DNA of 64,000 nt from Noviherbaspirillum sp. Root189 (GCF_001428545.1 NZ_LMHZ01000006.1:1-64000); one strand, 5' to 3'; counted from the first letter of the stretch, positions 49,569 to 58,952 are shown. The notes: generated by a model not told the origin, from the letters alone. Translations and numbers: made by a program.

Positions 49569-49874
49569 ATGACGAAGTCGGAGCTGATTGCCCGTCTGGC
49601 CGAGCGTTATCCGCAACTGGTTGCAAAGGATGCGGATTACGCGGTCAAAACCATACTAGATGCAATGGCCGACGCTTTGTCGAACGGCCAGCGCATTGAA
49701 ATTCGCGGATTTGGCAGCTTTGCCTTAAATAGCAGGCCGCCGCGGATTGGCCGTAATCCCAAGTCAGGCGACAAGGTGATGGTCCCGGAAAAGCGGGTTC
49801 CGCACTTCAAGCCGGGTAAGGAATTGCGGGAGCGGGTCGACGCCATGGTCGGACAGCCGATCAAGGAAGACTGA
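49569..49874 (+). CDS. ihfB: Integration host factor subunit beta
   Basis: A 101-residue DNA-bending protein of the HU/IHF family. It begins [17 protein letters not shown] and has the beta-arm sequence [17 protein letters not shown] that inserts a proline in the minor groove. It lies directly after rpsA, as in most Proteobacteria. A perfect 13-bp hairpin follows the stop codon. Confidence 0.97.
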   Translation: MTKSELIARLAERYPQLVAKDADYAVKTILDAMADALSNGQRIEIRGFGSFALNSRPPRIGRNPKSGDKVMVPEKRVPHFKPGKELRERVDAMVGQPIKED

Positions 49875-49884
49875 ATCGCGATCT

Positions 49885-49924
49885 TGCGTCATTGTCGCCT
49901 GCACTTGCCAACGACAATGACGCA
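49885..49924. repeat. Perfect 13-bp inverted repeat after ihfB
   Basis: TGCGTCATTGTCG (49885-49897) and CGACAATGACGCA (49912-49924) can form a strong stem with a 14-base loop. It begins 10 bases after the ihfB stop. No T run follows, so it may be an RNA stabiliser or a processing site rather than an intrinsic terminator. Confidence 0.65.
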
Positions 49925-50069
49925 CCTCCGGTGACGATATATCCCAAAATGTCTGCGCTGTACTTCTGCCAAGCACAAGTTTCAGTGGTATTTTGAACAG
50001 GATTTGTCGGCATCAAGACCGCGCCCGAAACGAGAAACATCGGTCGTCATGCAAATTCGCAGTAAATCA

Positions 50070-50098
50070 AAACGGCATCCTAGGGTGCCGTTTTTTTT
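50070..50098 (+). terminator. Intrinsic terminator between ihfB and lapA
   Basis: AACGGCATC and its complement GGTGCCGTT form a stem around CCTAG, followed by eight T residues. It lies about 200 bases after ihfB and 94 before lapA, so it ends the rpsA-ihfB transcript and separates it from the lapAB unit. Confidence 0.88.
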
Positions 50099-50191
50099 CA
50101 CGTACAATTTCAATTTCTTCTACAAGTTTCGGCAAGTTTTTACCTCCATGACTACATTGCGTGTTCTCCAAACCAAACTGGGCATTGCGGC

Positions 50192-50539
50192 ATGAAAATC
50201 CTTTTTCGTATTGTCGCGGTTATCCTCTTTATCGTTTTCTTTGGCTTTGCACTGAAGAATACGCAGGAAGTCGCATTACGCTTTTTCTTCGATTACGAAT
50301 TGCGCGGACCGTTGGTCATGCTGCTGCTGGCGTTTTTTACGGGCGGCGCTGCGCTTGGAATTCTCGCCATGCTGCCTACGGTTTTTCGCCACCGCCGCGA
50401 ACTCAATCGTCACAAAAAAACCATTGTGACCATGGAGCAGGAAAACGTTGCGCAAGAACATGCACGAGCGCAACCTCCGCAACCGGATAGCGTAGGTCAA
50501 CAAATCATTACAGACAACAAGAAACCGCATGGAATTTGA
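50192..50539 (+). CDS. lapA: Lipopolysaccharide assembly protein A domain protein
   Basis: A 115-residue inner-membrane protein with two helices (residues 4-20 and 40-60) separated by NTQEVALRFFFDYELRGPL, the LapA/YciS pattern, then a cytoplasmic charged tail. LapA works with LapB in controlling LpxC level and LPS assembly. Its end overlaps lapB by 11 bases. Confidence 0.9.
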   Translation: MKILFRIVAVILFIVFFGFALKNTQEVALRFFFDYELRGPLVMLLLAFFTGGAALGILAMLPTVFRHRRELNRHKKTIVTMEQENVAQEHARAQPPQPDSVGQQIITDNKKPHGI

Positions 50540-51704
50540 AACCTGGTGGCTGCTTGGCATACCGATCTTTTTTGGACTAGGATGGATTGCCGCACGTGTC
50601 GACATCAATCAACTTGTCTCCGAATCCCGCAGCCTTCCGCGAGGGTATTTTAAGGGTCTCAATTTCCTTCTGAATGAGCAACCCGACAAGGCCATTGATG
50701 CCTTCATTGAAATCGTCAAGCTGGACCCCGAAACGGTCGACCTGCATTTTGCCTTAGGCAACTTGTTTCGACGCCGTGGGGAAATTGAACGCGCAATCCG
50801 CGTACACCAGAACTTGCTTGCACGGCCAGACCTGCCACAGGAATCCAAAGTACATTCGCTCTACGAACTTGGTCAGGATTACCTGAAAGCCGGCTTGTTA
50901 GATCGTGCAGAGGAAACCTTCAATAGCTTGGTGGATACGCAGTACAGCGCACAAGCCCGACGAGCCTTGCTGGAAATTTACCAGCGTGAAAAGGAATGGA
51001 TGCGCGCCATAGACGCCGCACGCGCGCTACAGGAATCGGGTGCCGGTGGCCGACAGAAAGAGATCGCGCAGTTTTATTGCGAACTGGCGCAAGACGAACT
51101 AGTCCATACGCACCCTGATTCAGCACTCGCCATGCTTGAGAAGGCATTGGCCAATGACCGTAGCAACGTACGTGCAGCAATGCTGATAGGCGATGCCTAT
51201 CTTGCCAAGGGTGACATTGAGGCCGCGCTGATGGCATGGCGGCGTGTCGAACAGCAAAGCGTCCCGCACGTCGCCCTGGTAGCCCAGCGATTGATGGATG
51301 GATACCGCACAGTTGGCCGGCCTCAGGAAGGGGTTAACCTTCTTAAAAATTACCTCGCGCAAGCGTCTTCCATTGATCTACTCGAAGTCGTGTTCAAGGC
51401 GGTGCTGGAACTTGATGGCGTCGATGCTGCCAATCAGTTAGTGAGCGACGAGTTGCGGCGCACGCCGACGCTGCTCGGACTCGACAAATTCCTCGAAGCC
51501 AGATTGATGGAGGCGCCTCCCGAAGTGCGCCCTGACCTGTCTTTGGTAAAAAACCTGGTGCATGGCTATACCCAAAAGCTGGCCCGCTACCAGTGCAATT
51601 ATTGCGGTTTCAAGGCGCGCCAGTTTTATTGGCAGTGCCCCGGTTGTAGTCAGTGGGAATCGTATCCGCCACGTCGTACGGAAGAATTGAATGTAATGAA
51701 TTAA
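50529..51704 (+). CDS. lapB: Lipopolysaccharide assembly protein B
   Basis: A 391-residue protein with an N-terminal membrane anchor (LLGIPIFFGLGWIAARVDI), about eight TPR-like helical repeats and a C-terminal rubredoxin-type zinc ribbon (CNYCGFKARQFYWQCPGC). This is the LapB/YciM architecture; it presents LpxC to the FtsH protease and coordinates LPS assembly. It overlaps lapA and is followed by ugd and hldA, both in surface polysaccharide or LPS sugar metabolism. Confidence 0.95.
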   Translation: MEFETWWLLGIPIFFGLGWIAARVDINQLVSESRSLPRGYFKGLNFLLNEQPDKAIDAFIEIVKLDPETVDLHFALGNLFRRRGEIERAIRVHQNLLARPDLPQESKVHSLYELGQDYLKAGLLDRAEETFNSLVDTQYSAQARRALLEIYQREKEWMRAIDAARALQESGAGGRQKEIAQFYCELAQDELVHTHPDSALAMLEKALANDRSNVRAAMLIGDAYLAKGDIEAALMAWRRVEQQSVPHVALVAQRLMDGYRTVGRPQEGVNLLKNYLAQASSIDLLEVVFKAVLELDGVDAANQLVSDELRRTPTLLGLDKFLEARLMEAPPEVRPDLSLVKNLVHGYTQKLARYQCNYCGFKARQFYWQCPGCSQWESYPPRRTEELNVMN

Positions 51705-51740
51705 AAAACCGTTTCCTTTCACGCCTTTTGATCGGACAAC

Positions 51741-53168
51741 ATGAAAATTACCATCATCGGCACAGGCTACGTCGGCCTCGTTACCGGCGCCTGCCTGGCC
51801 GAGGTCGGCAATGAAGTCTTTTGTCTCGACCTCGACCAGCACAAAGTAGACCTCTTGAACCGCGGCATCATCCCCATCCACGAAGCCGGACTGGAAGAAC
51901 TGGTGAAACGCAATTGTGCGGCGGGAAGGCTGCGGTTTTCTACCGACGTCGTCGCCAGCGTCGTCCACGGCGATATTCAATTCATTGCTGTCGGCACTCC
52001 TCCTGATGACGATGGATCCGCCGATCTGCAATTCGTGTTGTCTGCGGCACGCAACATCGGCCGCTACATGACCGGTTTCAAAGTAGTCGTCAACAAGTCG
52101 ACGGTCCCCGTCGGCACCGCGGACCGTGTACGCGCCGTCCTTGTCGGGGAACTTGCGATGCGCGACACCGATGCCTCATTCTCCGTCGTCTCCAATCCGG
52201 AGTTCTTAAAAGAAGGCGCAGCCATTGAGGATTTCATGCGGCCGGATCGCATCGTTATCGGATGCGACGACTCGCCCAAGGGCGAGCAGGCAAGGGCGAT
52301 GATGAAGCAGCTGTATATGCCGTTCAACCGCAATCGTGAACGCACCTTCTGGATGGATGTGCACTCCGCCGAATTTACGAAATATGCCGCCAACGCCATG
52401 CTGGCGACACGTATATCTTTCATGAACGAACTCGCCAATCTCGCCGACAAGGTCGGCGTGGACATTGAAGCAGTCCGGCACGGTATAGGTGCGGACCCGC
52501 GCATCGGGTACAGCTTTTTGTATGCGGGCTGCGGTTACGGCGGCTCCTGCTTCCCGAAAGATGTGCTTGCGCTCGAACGTACCGCCAATGAATACGGACA
52601 GGACCTGCTGATCCTGAAAGCGGTGGAACAAGTTAACGAGCAACAGAAACATGTCCTTGGCAACAAGGTCGTCAGCCGCTTTGGCGACGATCTGCGGGGG
52701 CATCATTTCGCCGTGTGGGGATTGGCGTTCAAACCCAACACCGATGATATGCGCGAGGCGCCTTCCCGTGTCCTCATCCGTGAACTGGTCGGGCGGGGTG
52801 CTACCGTCGCGGTGTATGATCCGGTGGCGCTCAGGGAGGCGCGTCGCGTACTTGAAGTGGATCTCAGTGATATGCCCGACGGTTACCGGCAAGTTCGGTT
52901 TTGCGACAACCAGGTGGAGGCGCTGACCGGCGCCGACGCGCTGATTATCGTGACCGAATGGAAAACCTTCCGTAGCCCGGATTTTGGACAAATCAGGAGT
53001 CTGCTTAAAAATCCGATCGTGTTCGACGGCCGTAACTTATTCGAACCATGGACGATGGCTAATGCCGGCATCGAATATCATGGCATCGGCCGTTCGGCTA
53101 GAAACACTGATAACGCCACTACAACGCATAGTGGGACTAATGCAACTAATGCCATCAATGACTCATGA
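51741..53168 (+). CDS. ugd: UDP-glucose 6-dehydrogenase
   Basis: A 475-residue NAD-dependent enzyme making UDP-glucuronate for capsule, LPS or modified sugars. It has [20 protein letters not shown] at the N terminus, [23 protein letters not shown] and the active-site Cys in YGGSCFPKD. The last about 20 residues form an unusual Asn/Thr-rich tail ([14 protein letters not shown]) beyond the normal end. It overlaps hldA by four bases. Confidence 0.95.
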   Translation: MKITIIGTGYVGLVTGACLAEVGNEVFCLDLDQHKVDLLNRGIIPIHEAGLEELVKRNCAAGRLRFSTDVVASVVHGDIQFIAVGTPPDDDGSADLQFVLSAARNIGRYMTGFKVVVNKSTVPVGTADRVRAVLVGELAMRDTDASFSVVSNPEFLKEGAAIEDFMRPDRIVIGCDDSPKGEQARAMMKQLYMPFNRNRERTFWMDVHSAEFTKYAANAMLATRISFMNELANLADKVGVDIEAVRHGIGADPRIGYSFLYAGCGYGGSCFPKDVLALERTANEYGQDLLILKAVEQVNEQQKHVLGNKVVSRFGDDLRGHHFAVWGLAFKPNTDDMREAPSRVLIRELVGRGATVAVYDPVALREARRVLEVDLSDMPDGYRQVRFCDNQVEALTGADALIIVTEWKTFRSPDFGQIRSLLKNPIVFDGRNLFEPWTMANAGIEYHGIGRSARNTDNATTTHSGTNATNAINDS

Positions 53169-54097
53169 GTGATACTTCTCTATCCATCAAAATGCCGCGC
53201 GTACTGGTTGTCGGCGACGTCATGCTCGACCGCTACTGGTTCGGCGATGTAAGTCGTATCTCGCCGGAAGCGCCAGTTCCTGTCGTGCGTGTCGAGCGGC
53301 GTGAAGACCGGCTTGGCGGTGCGGCCAATGTGGCACGTAATGCGGTCGCACTCGGCGCGCATACTGGGTTGCTCGGCGTGGTCGGACAGGACGAGGCCGG
53401 CGATGCCATCCAGCAGATGCTGAAGAATCTGGAGATCAACGGTTACCTGAACCGTGACACGTCGATTTCTACCATCATCAAGCTCCGCGTGATTGGCCGA
53501 CAGCAGCAGCTGCTTCGCATCGACTTCGAAAATTCGCCGACCGAGACGGTCTTGCGTGACAAACTCACCCGCTTTAACACCTTGCTGCCGGAGTATGACG
53601 TCATCGTCCTGTCCGATTATGCAAAAGGAAGCCTCGTCAACGTTGCCGACATGATTGCAGCGGGCCGACGGCTCGGTAAATGCATCATGGTCGATCCAAA
53701 GGGGGATGATTTCAGTCGTTACAAAGGCGCCTCCATCCTGACGCCCAACAAATCGGAAATGCGACAGGTCGTCGGTGCCTGGAAAAATGAAGAAGACCTG
53801 ACCGCCAAGGCGCAGCAGTTGCGCCAGTCGCTCGAGCTGGAAGCGTTGCTGCTGACGCGCTCGGAAGAGGGCATGACGCTGTTTACCCCCGAAACGACGC
53901 TACACATTCCCACCGTTGCACGTGAGGTGTACGACGTGTCCGGTGCAGGCGACACAGTGATCGCCGCCTTGGCCACCATGCTCGGTGCAGGAAAGCCGCT
54001 GTCGGAAGCGGTCGCCATTGCCAACCGGGCAGGTGGCATTGTCGTTGGCAAGCTGGGCACGGCAACAGTCACCAAAGAAGAGTTGTTCGGCATCTGA
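53165..54097 (+). CDS. hldA: D-glycero-beta-D-manno-heptose-7-phosphate kinase
   Basis: A 310-residue PfkB-family kinase of ADP-heptose synthesis for the LPS core (formerly RfaE domain I). It has [38 protein letters not shown] and [14 protein letters not shown] with the catalytic Asp. The nucleotidyltransferase half of E. coli HldE is absent, so a separate hldC must exist elsewhere. The start overlaps ugd (ATGA). No hldD epimerase gene follows; a terminator and comEA do. Confidence 0.95.
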   Translation: MSDTSLSIKMPRVLVVGDVMLDRYWFGDVSRISPEAPVPVVRVERREDRLGGAANVARNAVALGAHTGLLGVVGQDEAGDAIQQMLKNLEINGYLNRDTSISTIIKLRVIGRQQQLLRIDFENSPTETVLRDKLTRFNTLLPEYDVIVLSDYAKGSLVNVADMIAAGRRLGKCIMVDPKGDDFSRYKGASILTPNKSEMRQVVGAWKNEEDLTAKAQQLRQSLELEALLLTRSEEGMTLFTPETTLHIPTVAREVYDVSGAGDTVIAALATMLGAGKPLSEAVAIANRAGGIVVGKLGTATVTKEELFGI

Positions 54098-54177
54098 AGA
54101 AATCCAGAGAGGCGTAAGTAAAAATTTATGAGAAGTTAGTATTTCATCAACTATTCCGTTGTATGATCGCTAACTTT

Positions 54178-54199
54178 CCGGGCGTTACTGCCCGGTTTT
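54178..54199 (+). terminator. Intrinsic terminator after hldA
   Basis: CCGGGC, loop GTTACT, GCCCGG and four T residues, 80 bases after the hldA stop and 45 bases before comEA. It ends the lapA-lapB-ugd-hldA transcript. Confidence 0.8.
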
Positions 54200-54244
54200 C
54201 ATTGCTACGTTGTTGTAGCGTTTTACTTATCGTTTGGAGAAAAG

Positions 54245-54604
54245 ATGTTTAAAAAATTATTGCTTGGCGTTGCACTGTTGGTCAGCTTCGCAAGCGCCTT
54301 TGCGCAGGTGGAAATCAACAAGGCCGATCAAGCCACGCTAGAGGGCATTCGTGGTGTCGGTCCGAAGCTCTCGAAGGCCATCCTCGACGAGCGCAAGAAG
54401 GCCGGCGAGTTCAAGGATTGGAGCGACCTTGAGTCCCGGGTCAAGGGAGTCGGCGATAAGAGCGCGGTGCGCTTGTCCAATGCAGGACTGACGGTGAATG
54501 GCCAAGCGCGCCCGGGTGCTGCAGCTGCGAAGGCCGACAAGCCAGGCAAGGGCGGCAAGGAAATGAAGAACGACATGCCGAATAAAGAAGAAGCCAAGAA
54601 ATGA
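54245..54604 (+). CDS. ComEA-like helix-hairpin-helix DNA-binding protein
   Basis: A 119-residue exported protein: signal peptide ending SAFAQ (residue 21), then two helix-hairpin-helix units (INKADQATLEGIRGVGPKLS and VKGVGDKSA), then a Lys/Ala/Pro-rich tail. ComEA proteins bind incoming DNA in the periplasm during natural transformation. The tail is basic and fits DNA contact. GGAG precedes the ATG. No other competence gene is in the window, so competence itself is not shown. Confidence 0.88.
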   Translation: MFKKLLLGVALLVSFASAFAQVEINKADQATLEGIRGVGPKLSKAILDERKKAGEFKDWSDLESRVKGVGDKSAVRLSNAGLTVNGQARPGAAAAKADKPGKGGKEMKNDMPNKEEAKK

Positions 54605-54643
54605 GCAGTAAACAGCAGTAAACAACCCTAGGCAGAACACATC

Positions 54644-54678
54644 AAAAACCCTGGAAGCGACGGCTTTCGGGGTTTTTT
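54644..54678 (+). terminator. Intrinsic terminator after comEA-like gene
   Basis: AAAAACCCTGGAAGC pairs imperfectly with GGCTTTCGGGGTTTTTT across a short GAC loop and ends in six T residues. It lies 40 bases after the comEA-like stop and about 85 before cysM. Confidence 0.8.
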
Positions 54679-54763
54679 ATTGGGACCCATGGGGATGTTG
54701 TCTCGTACGTCAAATAGCGTCTCCGATTAGAATGATATTTTTATTGAAGCATTCAAATTAGCC

Positions 54764-55666
54764 ATGCCCTACCTGACCATTGAAGACACGATTGGCAACA
54801 CGCCGCTTGTGCAGTTAAAACGACTTCCCGGCGAGGACGCAGCCCGTCGCAACAATGTCATTCTAGGCAAGCTGGAGGGCAACAATCCGGCTGGCTCGGT
54901 CAAGGATCGTCCTGCGCTCTCCATGATCAAGCATGCCGAAGCGCGCGGCGACATCAAGCCGGGCGACACGCTGATTGAAGCGACCAGCGGCAATACCGGC
55001 ATTGCGCTGGCTATGGCGGCTTCCATGCGTGGGTACAAAATGGTGTTGTTGATGCCTGAAAACCTGAGTGAAGAACGTCGCCAGAGCATGGCTGCCTATG
55101 GAGCCAAGATCATACTGACACCGAAGACCGGCGGCATGGAGTATGCACGGGACCTCGCCGAGCAGATGCAGAAGGAAGGCAAGGGCACCATTCTCGACCA
55201 GTTCGCCAATCCAGACAATCCACTTGCGCATTATGAGGGAACAGGTCCCGAGATCTGGCGTGACACCGAAGGACGCATAACCCACTTTGTCAGCGCCATG
55301 GGTACGACTGGCACGATCATGGGCGTATCGCGTTTTTTGAAAGAGAAAAATTCTGAAGTGCGCATCATCGGTGCGCAGCCGGAAGAAGGCTCACAGATTC
55401 CTGGAATCCGTAAATGGCCGGAAGCGTACATGCCGAAGATTTTCGACAAAACGGCTGTGGATCAGGTGGAAAACGTCAGCCAGGCGGCCGCGGAACAGAT
55501 GGCACGCCGGATGGCTATAGAGGAAGGAATATTTTGCGGCATCTCTGCCGCCGGTGCCTGCGAGGTCGCATTACGTATTTCGCAAACCGTCGAAAACGCG
55601 ACGATCGTCTTTATTGTCTGCGACCGCGGCGACCGCTACCTGTCGACCGGCGTCTTCCCCGCCTGA
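54764..55666 (+). CDS. cysM: Cysteine synthase B
   Basis: A 300-residue PLP enzyme making cysteine (or S-sulfocysteine) from O-acetylserine. PLP is bound by Lys47 in NNPAGSVKDRP, with EATSGNTGIALAM and SAMGTTGTIMGVSRFLKE as phosphate and substrate loops. The VKDRPAL form of the lysine motif and the CysM-like length favour CysM over CysK. It is monocistronic, with its own terminator. Confidence 0.94.
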   Translation: MPYLTIEDTIGNTPLVQLKRLPGEDAARRNNVILGKLEGNNPAGSVKDRPALSMIKHAEARGDIKPGDTLIEATSGNTGIALAMAASMRGYKMVLLMPENLSEERRQSMAAYGAKIILTPKTGGMEYARDLAEQMQKEGKGTILDQFANPDNPLAHYEGTGPEIWRDTEGRITHFVSAMGTTGTIMGVSRFLKEKNSEVRIIGAQPEEGSQIPGIRKWPEAYMPKIFDKTAVDQVENVSQAAAEQMARRMAIEEGIFCGISAAGACEVALRISQTVENATIVFIVCDRGDRYLSTGVFPA

Positions 55667-55675
55667 GCGGAAAAG

Positions 55676-55698
55676 GCCAGGGTCGACCTGGCTTTTTT
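55676..55698 (+). terminator. Intrinsic terminator of cysM
   Basis: GCCAGG, loop GTCGA, CCTGGC followed by six T residues, nine bases after the cysM stop. It meets the end of the leftward HTH gene and may serve both strands, since A residues lie on the other side. Confidence 0.88.
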
Positions 55699-56029
55699 AT
55701 TCTGCGTCGCCGCCTGCTGGCGCGTCCTTCGGTTTGAATTGCTTGTCGCTGATACGGAATTTATCGCGACGGTCGCCCATCAGGATACGCAGGTCCTTGA
55801 TGCTCAGGTCGCTCACTTCATGCATGCGGATCAACAACGATGCGCCGACCGGAAGGCGGCGGTGACGAATCTTGCTGATCACAGGCGGCGCCACTTCGAG
55901 GGCGCGCGACAGTGCAGCGTCATTCTTCAAATTCAGCTTCTCGATCAGCGCATCCAACAAATTGTTGGGGTCATACGCTACCTGATCCGCCAGTCGTGTA
56001 CCACGCTTACCGTTCTCGTTATCGTCCAT
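55697..56029 (-). CDS. Small XRE-like helix-turn-helix protein
   Basis: A 110-residue protein with a cro/C1-like helix-turn-helix: LLDALIEKLNLKNDAALSRA, then VAPPVISKIRHRRLPVGASL, the second helix of which would read DNA. The C terminus is charged with an Asp/Lys-rich tail. It probably regulates itself or a distant gene; two small palindromes lie in the AT-rich region just upstream. Function unknown. It converges on cysM. Confidence 0.72.
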   Translation of the reverse strand: MDDNENGKRGTRLADQVAYDPNNLLDALIEKLNLKNDAALSRALEVAPPVISKIRHRRLPVGASLLIRMHEVSDLSIKDLRILMGDRRDKFRISDKQFKPKDAPAGGDAE

Positions 56030-56494
56030 AATCTTGCCTAACTAAGTAGTCAAATCAATAATTCCCGTATCGCAAGTTTATTGTACACAATAAAACATTT
56101 CATGTTTAGACATGTTTCAGTTTTGAAACATATTTCTTGTCCAAACCGCAATATCGGATCGGGGAAACCCAAGCTCGAAAGATACTAATTGCATTTATGC
56201 AATATAGTAACAAAATTCCAAAACGGCAATTTTGTTTTAAGCTTAATTGAAGATTTTTAAGACATTGTGCTTTTACTTTACTTCACTCTATCTTCTATCA
56301 AGTGTTTTCAATCGGTATTGCACTAATTCAACTGCATTCTATCGAAGCGACTTTTTGTCACTTTGATACTGCGCAATTTCGCCTTGGCATACCGTCCCTT
56401 TGCACATAGGGTCGTTGCCGTATTTCACAATAGACAGGATTATAAGATGCTTACATGTAAATTTGTCTACCATAGTAGACAGTTTGCCGAATTT
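56030..56494. other. 465-bp AT-rich intergenic region
   Basis: No gene is seen. The base composition is far more AT-rich than neighbouring genes. It contains CATGTTTAGACATG (56101-56114), TGTTTCA-GTTT-TGAAACA (56113-56130) and TGTCTAC-CATA-GTAGACA (56464-56481). The first two lie upstream of the small HTH gene; the third is 14 bases beyond the DUF1415 stop. Confidence 0.5.
56101..56130. promoter_or_regulatory. Adjacent palindromes upstream of the small HTH gene
   Basis: CATGTTTAGACATG and TGTTTCAGTTTTGAAACA are overlapping symmetric sequences, about 70-100 bases before the HTH gene start. They have the size of operators for a small dimeric regulator. Autoregulation is an inference; no binding-site family was recognised. 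Confidence 0.35.
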
Positions 56495-57094
56495 CTATTC
56501 TGGTAAGGTCTTGCCAATACCTAATGCCAGCCAGCCATCATGTCCCAAGCGCTGCATCGTCTCGATATTTCGTTCAAAGATATCGCTGGCATCGGGGAAT
56601 GCTTTCACAGCGCGGTCGATGCTCTCTTCCCGCAACAAATGGAGTATTGGATAAGGAGAACGGTTGGTGAAGTTGTCGATTGAATCGGGTTCGGCATCGG
56701 CAAACTGGTAGTCAGGATGAAAACTGGCGATCTGAATGTGTCCGACCAGTCCTAGCGCTTCCAGGGCAGAGTCCGCGACGTTCAGAAAGTCGTTGTAATC
56801 CAAAAAATCCCTGAGTATCCAAGGATGCACCAGCATCGTCGTGTCAATTTTCTCGGGCGAGGTGTCGCGCAAATGCTCAAGTTCGGAGATGAGATCGTTT
56901 AACAACTCTTCCCGGTCGCTCGCATCGCTCACCGCGTAGCGAATCTGTTTCTTTACGTGTACCGACTTGGCAAATGGACACAGGTTGAGGCCGATGACGG
57001 CTTTTTCCAGCCAATCCCGTGTCGCGGCGATCACTTCTTTTGTTGAGGGCGCTTCGGCGGAATGCCTATCGTCGTTGGGAATCAGGATCGTCAT
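56495..57094 (-). CDS. DUF1415 family protein
   Basis: A 199-residue conserved protein of unknown function. DUF1415 features are TRDWLEKAVIGLNLCPFA near the N terminus and PHPILHLLREESIDRAV-like C-terminal text (here SPYPILHLLREESIDRAVKA) with HPDYQFAD. The GLNLCPFA cysteine is conserved. Start at 57094 (MTILIPNDD) gives the family size. Divergent from yaeQ. Confidence 0.88.
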   Translation of the reverse strand: MTILIPNDDRHSAEAPSTKEVIAATRDWLEKAVIGLNLCPFAKSVHVKKQIRYAVSDASDREELLNDLISELEHLRDTSPEKIDTTMLVHPWILRDFLDYNDFLNVADSALEALGLVGHIQIASFHPDYQFADAEPDSIDNFTNRSPYPILHLLREESIDRAVKAFPDASDIFERNIETMQRLGHDGWLALGIGKTLPE

Positions 57095-57240
57095 GGTGGC
57101 TGCAGGATGAATACAACGGGAGTAAAGGATCAGGCGAAGTGCGCAGAAAAGCATTATCGCGTATCCGCGTGGCGCAGGCAGGCGCTTTACTGTACATTTG
57201 CCCCTCCACAACCTAGAACAGCGCACTACAGCGTAACAAC

Positions 57241-57786
57241 ATGGCCCTGAAAGCAACCATCTTCAAAGCAGATCTTCAGATCTCGGACATGGACCGCAAT
57301 TATTACGGTACGCATGCGTTAACGATCGCCCGTCACCCATCCGAAACCGATGAGCGCATGATGGTGCGTATTCTCGCGTTTGCCTTGCATGCGCATGAAT
57401 TACTCGCATTTGGCAAGGGCTTGAGCACGGATGATGAGCCGGACTTGTGGCAAAAGGACCTGACCGGCGCCATTGACCTGTGGCTCGAAGTCGGACAGCC
57501 GGATGAGAAACGGTTGCTGAAGGCATGCGGACGCGCAGGAGAAGTCATTGTCTATAGCTATAGCAATGCTGCCAATGTATGGTGGAACCAGTGCGCCGCC
57601 AAGCTCGAACGTGCAAGAAACCTGCGTGTGTATCGGGTGCCGACAGAGGCAAGCCTTGCCCTATCGGCGCTGGCACAACGTTCCATGCAGCTGCAGTGCA
57701 CAGTGCAGGACGGACAAATCTGGTTCAGCGGCGGCGACGAGACTGTGCATATCGAACTCTCCGCTTTCAAGAACGGGCAGGGCTGA
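57241..57786 (+). CDS. yaeQ: YaeQ family protein
   Basis: A 181-residue member of the YaeQ family (PD-(D/E)XK nuclease-like fold by published structures). It has MALKATIFKADLQISDMDRN, TIARHPSETDERMMVRILAF and WLEVGQPDEKRLLKACG. Reported functions in other species are weak (suppression of rfaH phenotypes). It converges with mltB. Confidence 0.93.
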   Translation: MALKATIFKADLQISDMDRNYYGTHALTIARHPSETDERMMVRILAFALHAHELLAFGKGLSTDDEPDLWQKDLTGAIDLWLEVGQPDEKRLLKACGRAGEVIVYSYSNAANVWWNQCAAKLERARNLRVYRVPTEASLALSALAQRSMQLQCTVQDGQIWFSGGDETVHIELSAFKNGQG

Positions 57787-57833
57787 CCGGCTTGCACAAT
57801 TAAATTTTCACATTGCGCAAGCCCATGGCAAGC

Positions 57834-58952
57834 TTACCGCGTACGTGCCGTGCGCACCGCGCGGCCCAAGTCAATGACCGACATGGCGTAAAAGAAGCTG
57901 CGGTTGTATTGAGTGATGGCAAAGAAGTTATTCGCTCCCAGCCAGTATTCCGTGGGCTCACCGCCATTTTGCAAATCGACCAGACCAAACTGCAGATCCG
58001 CGGGCGGCGCGACGTTCGGCGTCACCCCGACAGCCTTCAATTCGTCCAACCTGAACCTGGCTTCCAGTCCTTGGTTGATAAACATGTCCCAGCTGCGGCC
58101 ACTATCCGCCATCGCAATGGTGGCAGGAAAGACCGTAGGCTCGCCGCGTTTCCAGCCATGTTCAACCAGGAAATTGGCGACGCTGCCGATGGCATCAACG
58201 GGTGAATTGCGCAGGTCGATCCGGCCGTCTTCATCGAAGTCGACGGCAAATTTGCGGATACTTCCCGGCATGAACTGCGGCCAGCCGATGGCGCCTGCAT
58301 AGGATCCATACAGCGAGAAGGGGTCGATATTCGTTTCACGGGCGAAGAGCAGCGTGTTTTCAAGTTCACCACGGAAAAACGCCATGCGCGCCTCGCGTGT
58401 CGGTGTTGGCGGGTAGTCGAATGCCAGTGTGGTCAGCGCATCCAGCACGCGGAAATTTCCCGTGTTGCGGCCATAAACCGTCTCGACGCCGATGATGCCG
58501 ACAATGATTTCGGCGGGTACACCGTAACGTTCCTCGGCCCGTGCCAACGCATCCGCATGTTTATCCCAGAATGCCAGGCCGGCGTTGATGCGAACCGGTT
58601 CGACGAAGCGCGCGCGATAAGCCTTCCAGTTCTTCGGGCGGCCAGCGGGTGCAGGTTTGATCAGCTGTATGGTGGTGTCGACATAGCGGACTTTCTTGAA
58701 CGCCGATTCGAGTTCGCCACGATCGAAATTGTGCTCGGTCGCCATCTTGTCGATGAATTCGGCCACATCTTTCCAATGGATAAAGTTGGCGAATTCGCCA
58801 GTGTCGTCAGGATTCGTCGCCACAACTTTGCGGACGGCCGGTTTGCCTGACTTCTTCTTTTCTTCATTAGCAAAACTGGTATTTGAAAAAGCAAGACCGA
58901 AGAGAAGGGAGGCCACGACTGCGGAGCAGGTGGCGGGCTTGTAAAAATTCAT
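57834..58952 (-). CDS. mltB: Membrane-bound lytic murein transglycosylase B family protein
   Basis: A 372-residue exported lytic transglycosylase that cuts peptidoglycan glycan strands. A signal peptide ends near SNTSFA with no lipobox, so it is soluble in the periplasm or only loosely bound. The catalytic Glu is in GIIGVETVYGRNTG, with FYGELENTLLFA-like helix (FFRGELENTLLFAR), GSYAGAIGWPQFMPGS and the DFDEDGRIDL calcium-like loop. The ATG at 58952 forms ATGA with the tgpA stop, so it is the fourth gene of the moxR operon. Confidence 0.93.
   Translation of the reverse strand: MNFYKPATCSAVVASLLFGLAFSNTSFANEEKKKSGKPAVRKVVATNPDDTGEFANFIHWKDVAEFIDKMATEHNFDRGELESAFKKVRYVDTTIQLIKPAPAGRPKNWKAYRARFVEPVRINAGLAFWDKHADALARAEERYGVPAEIIVGIIGVETVYGRNTGNFRVLDALTTLAFDYPPTPTREARMAFFRGELENTLLFARETNIDPFSLYGSYAGAIGWPQFMPGSIRKFAVDFDEDGRIDLRNSPVDAIGSVANFLVEHGWKRGEPTVFPATIAMADSGRSWDMFINQGLEARFRLDELKAVGVTPNVAPPADLQFGLVDLQNGGEPTEYWLGANNFFAITQYNRSFFYAMSVIDLGRAVRTARTR

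Noticed and set aside
47867-49570. A 567-codon open frame on the strand opposite rpsA
   Set aside because: It is a by-product of GC-rich codon use; it lacks any domain or ribosome binding site, and rpsA itself is certain.
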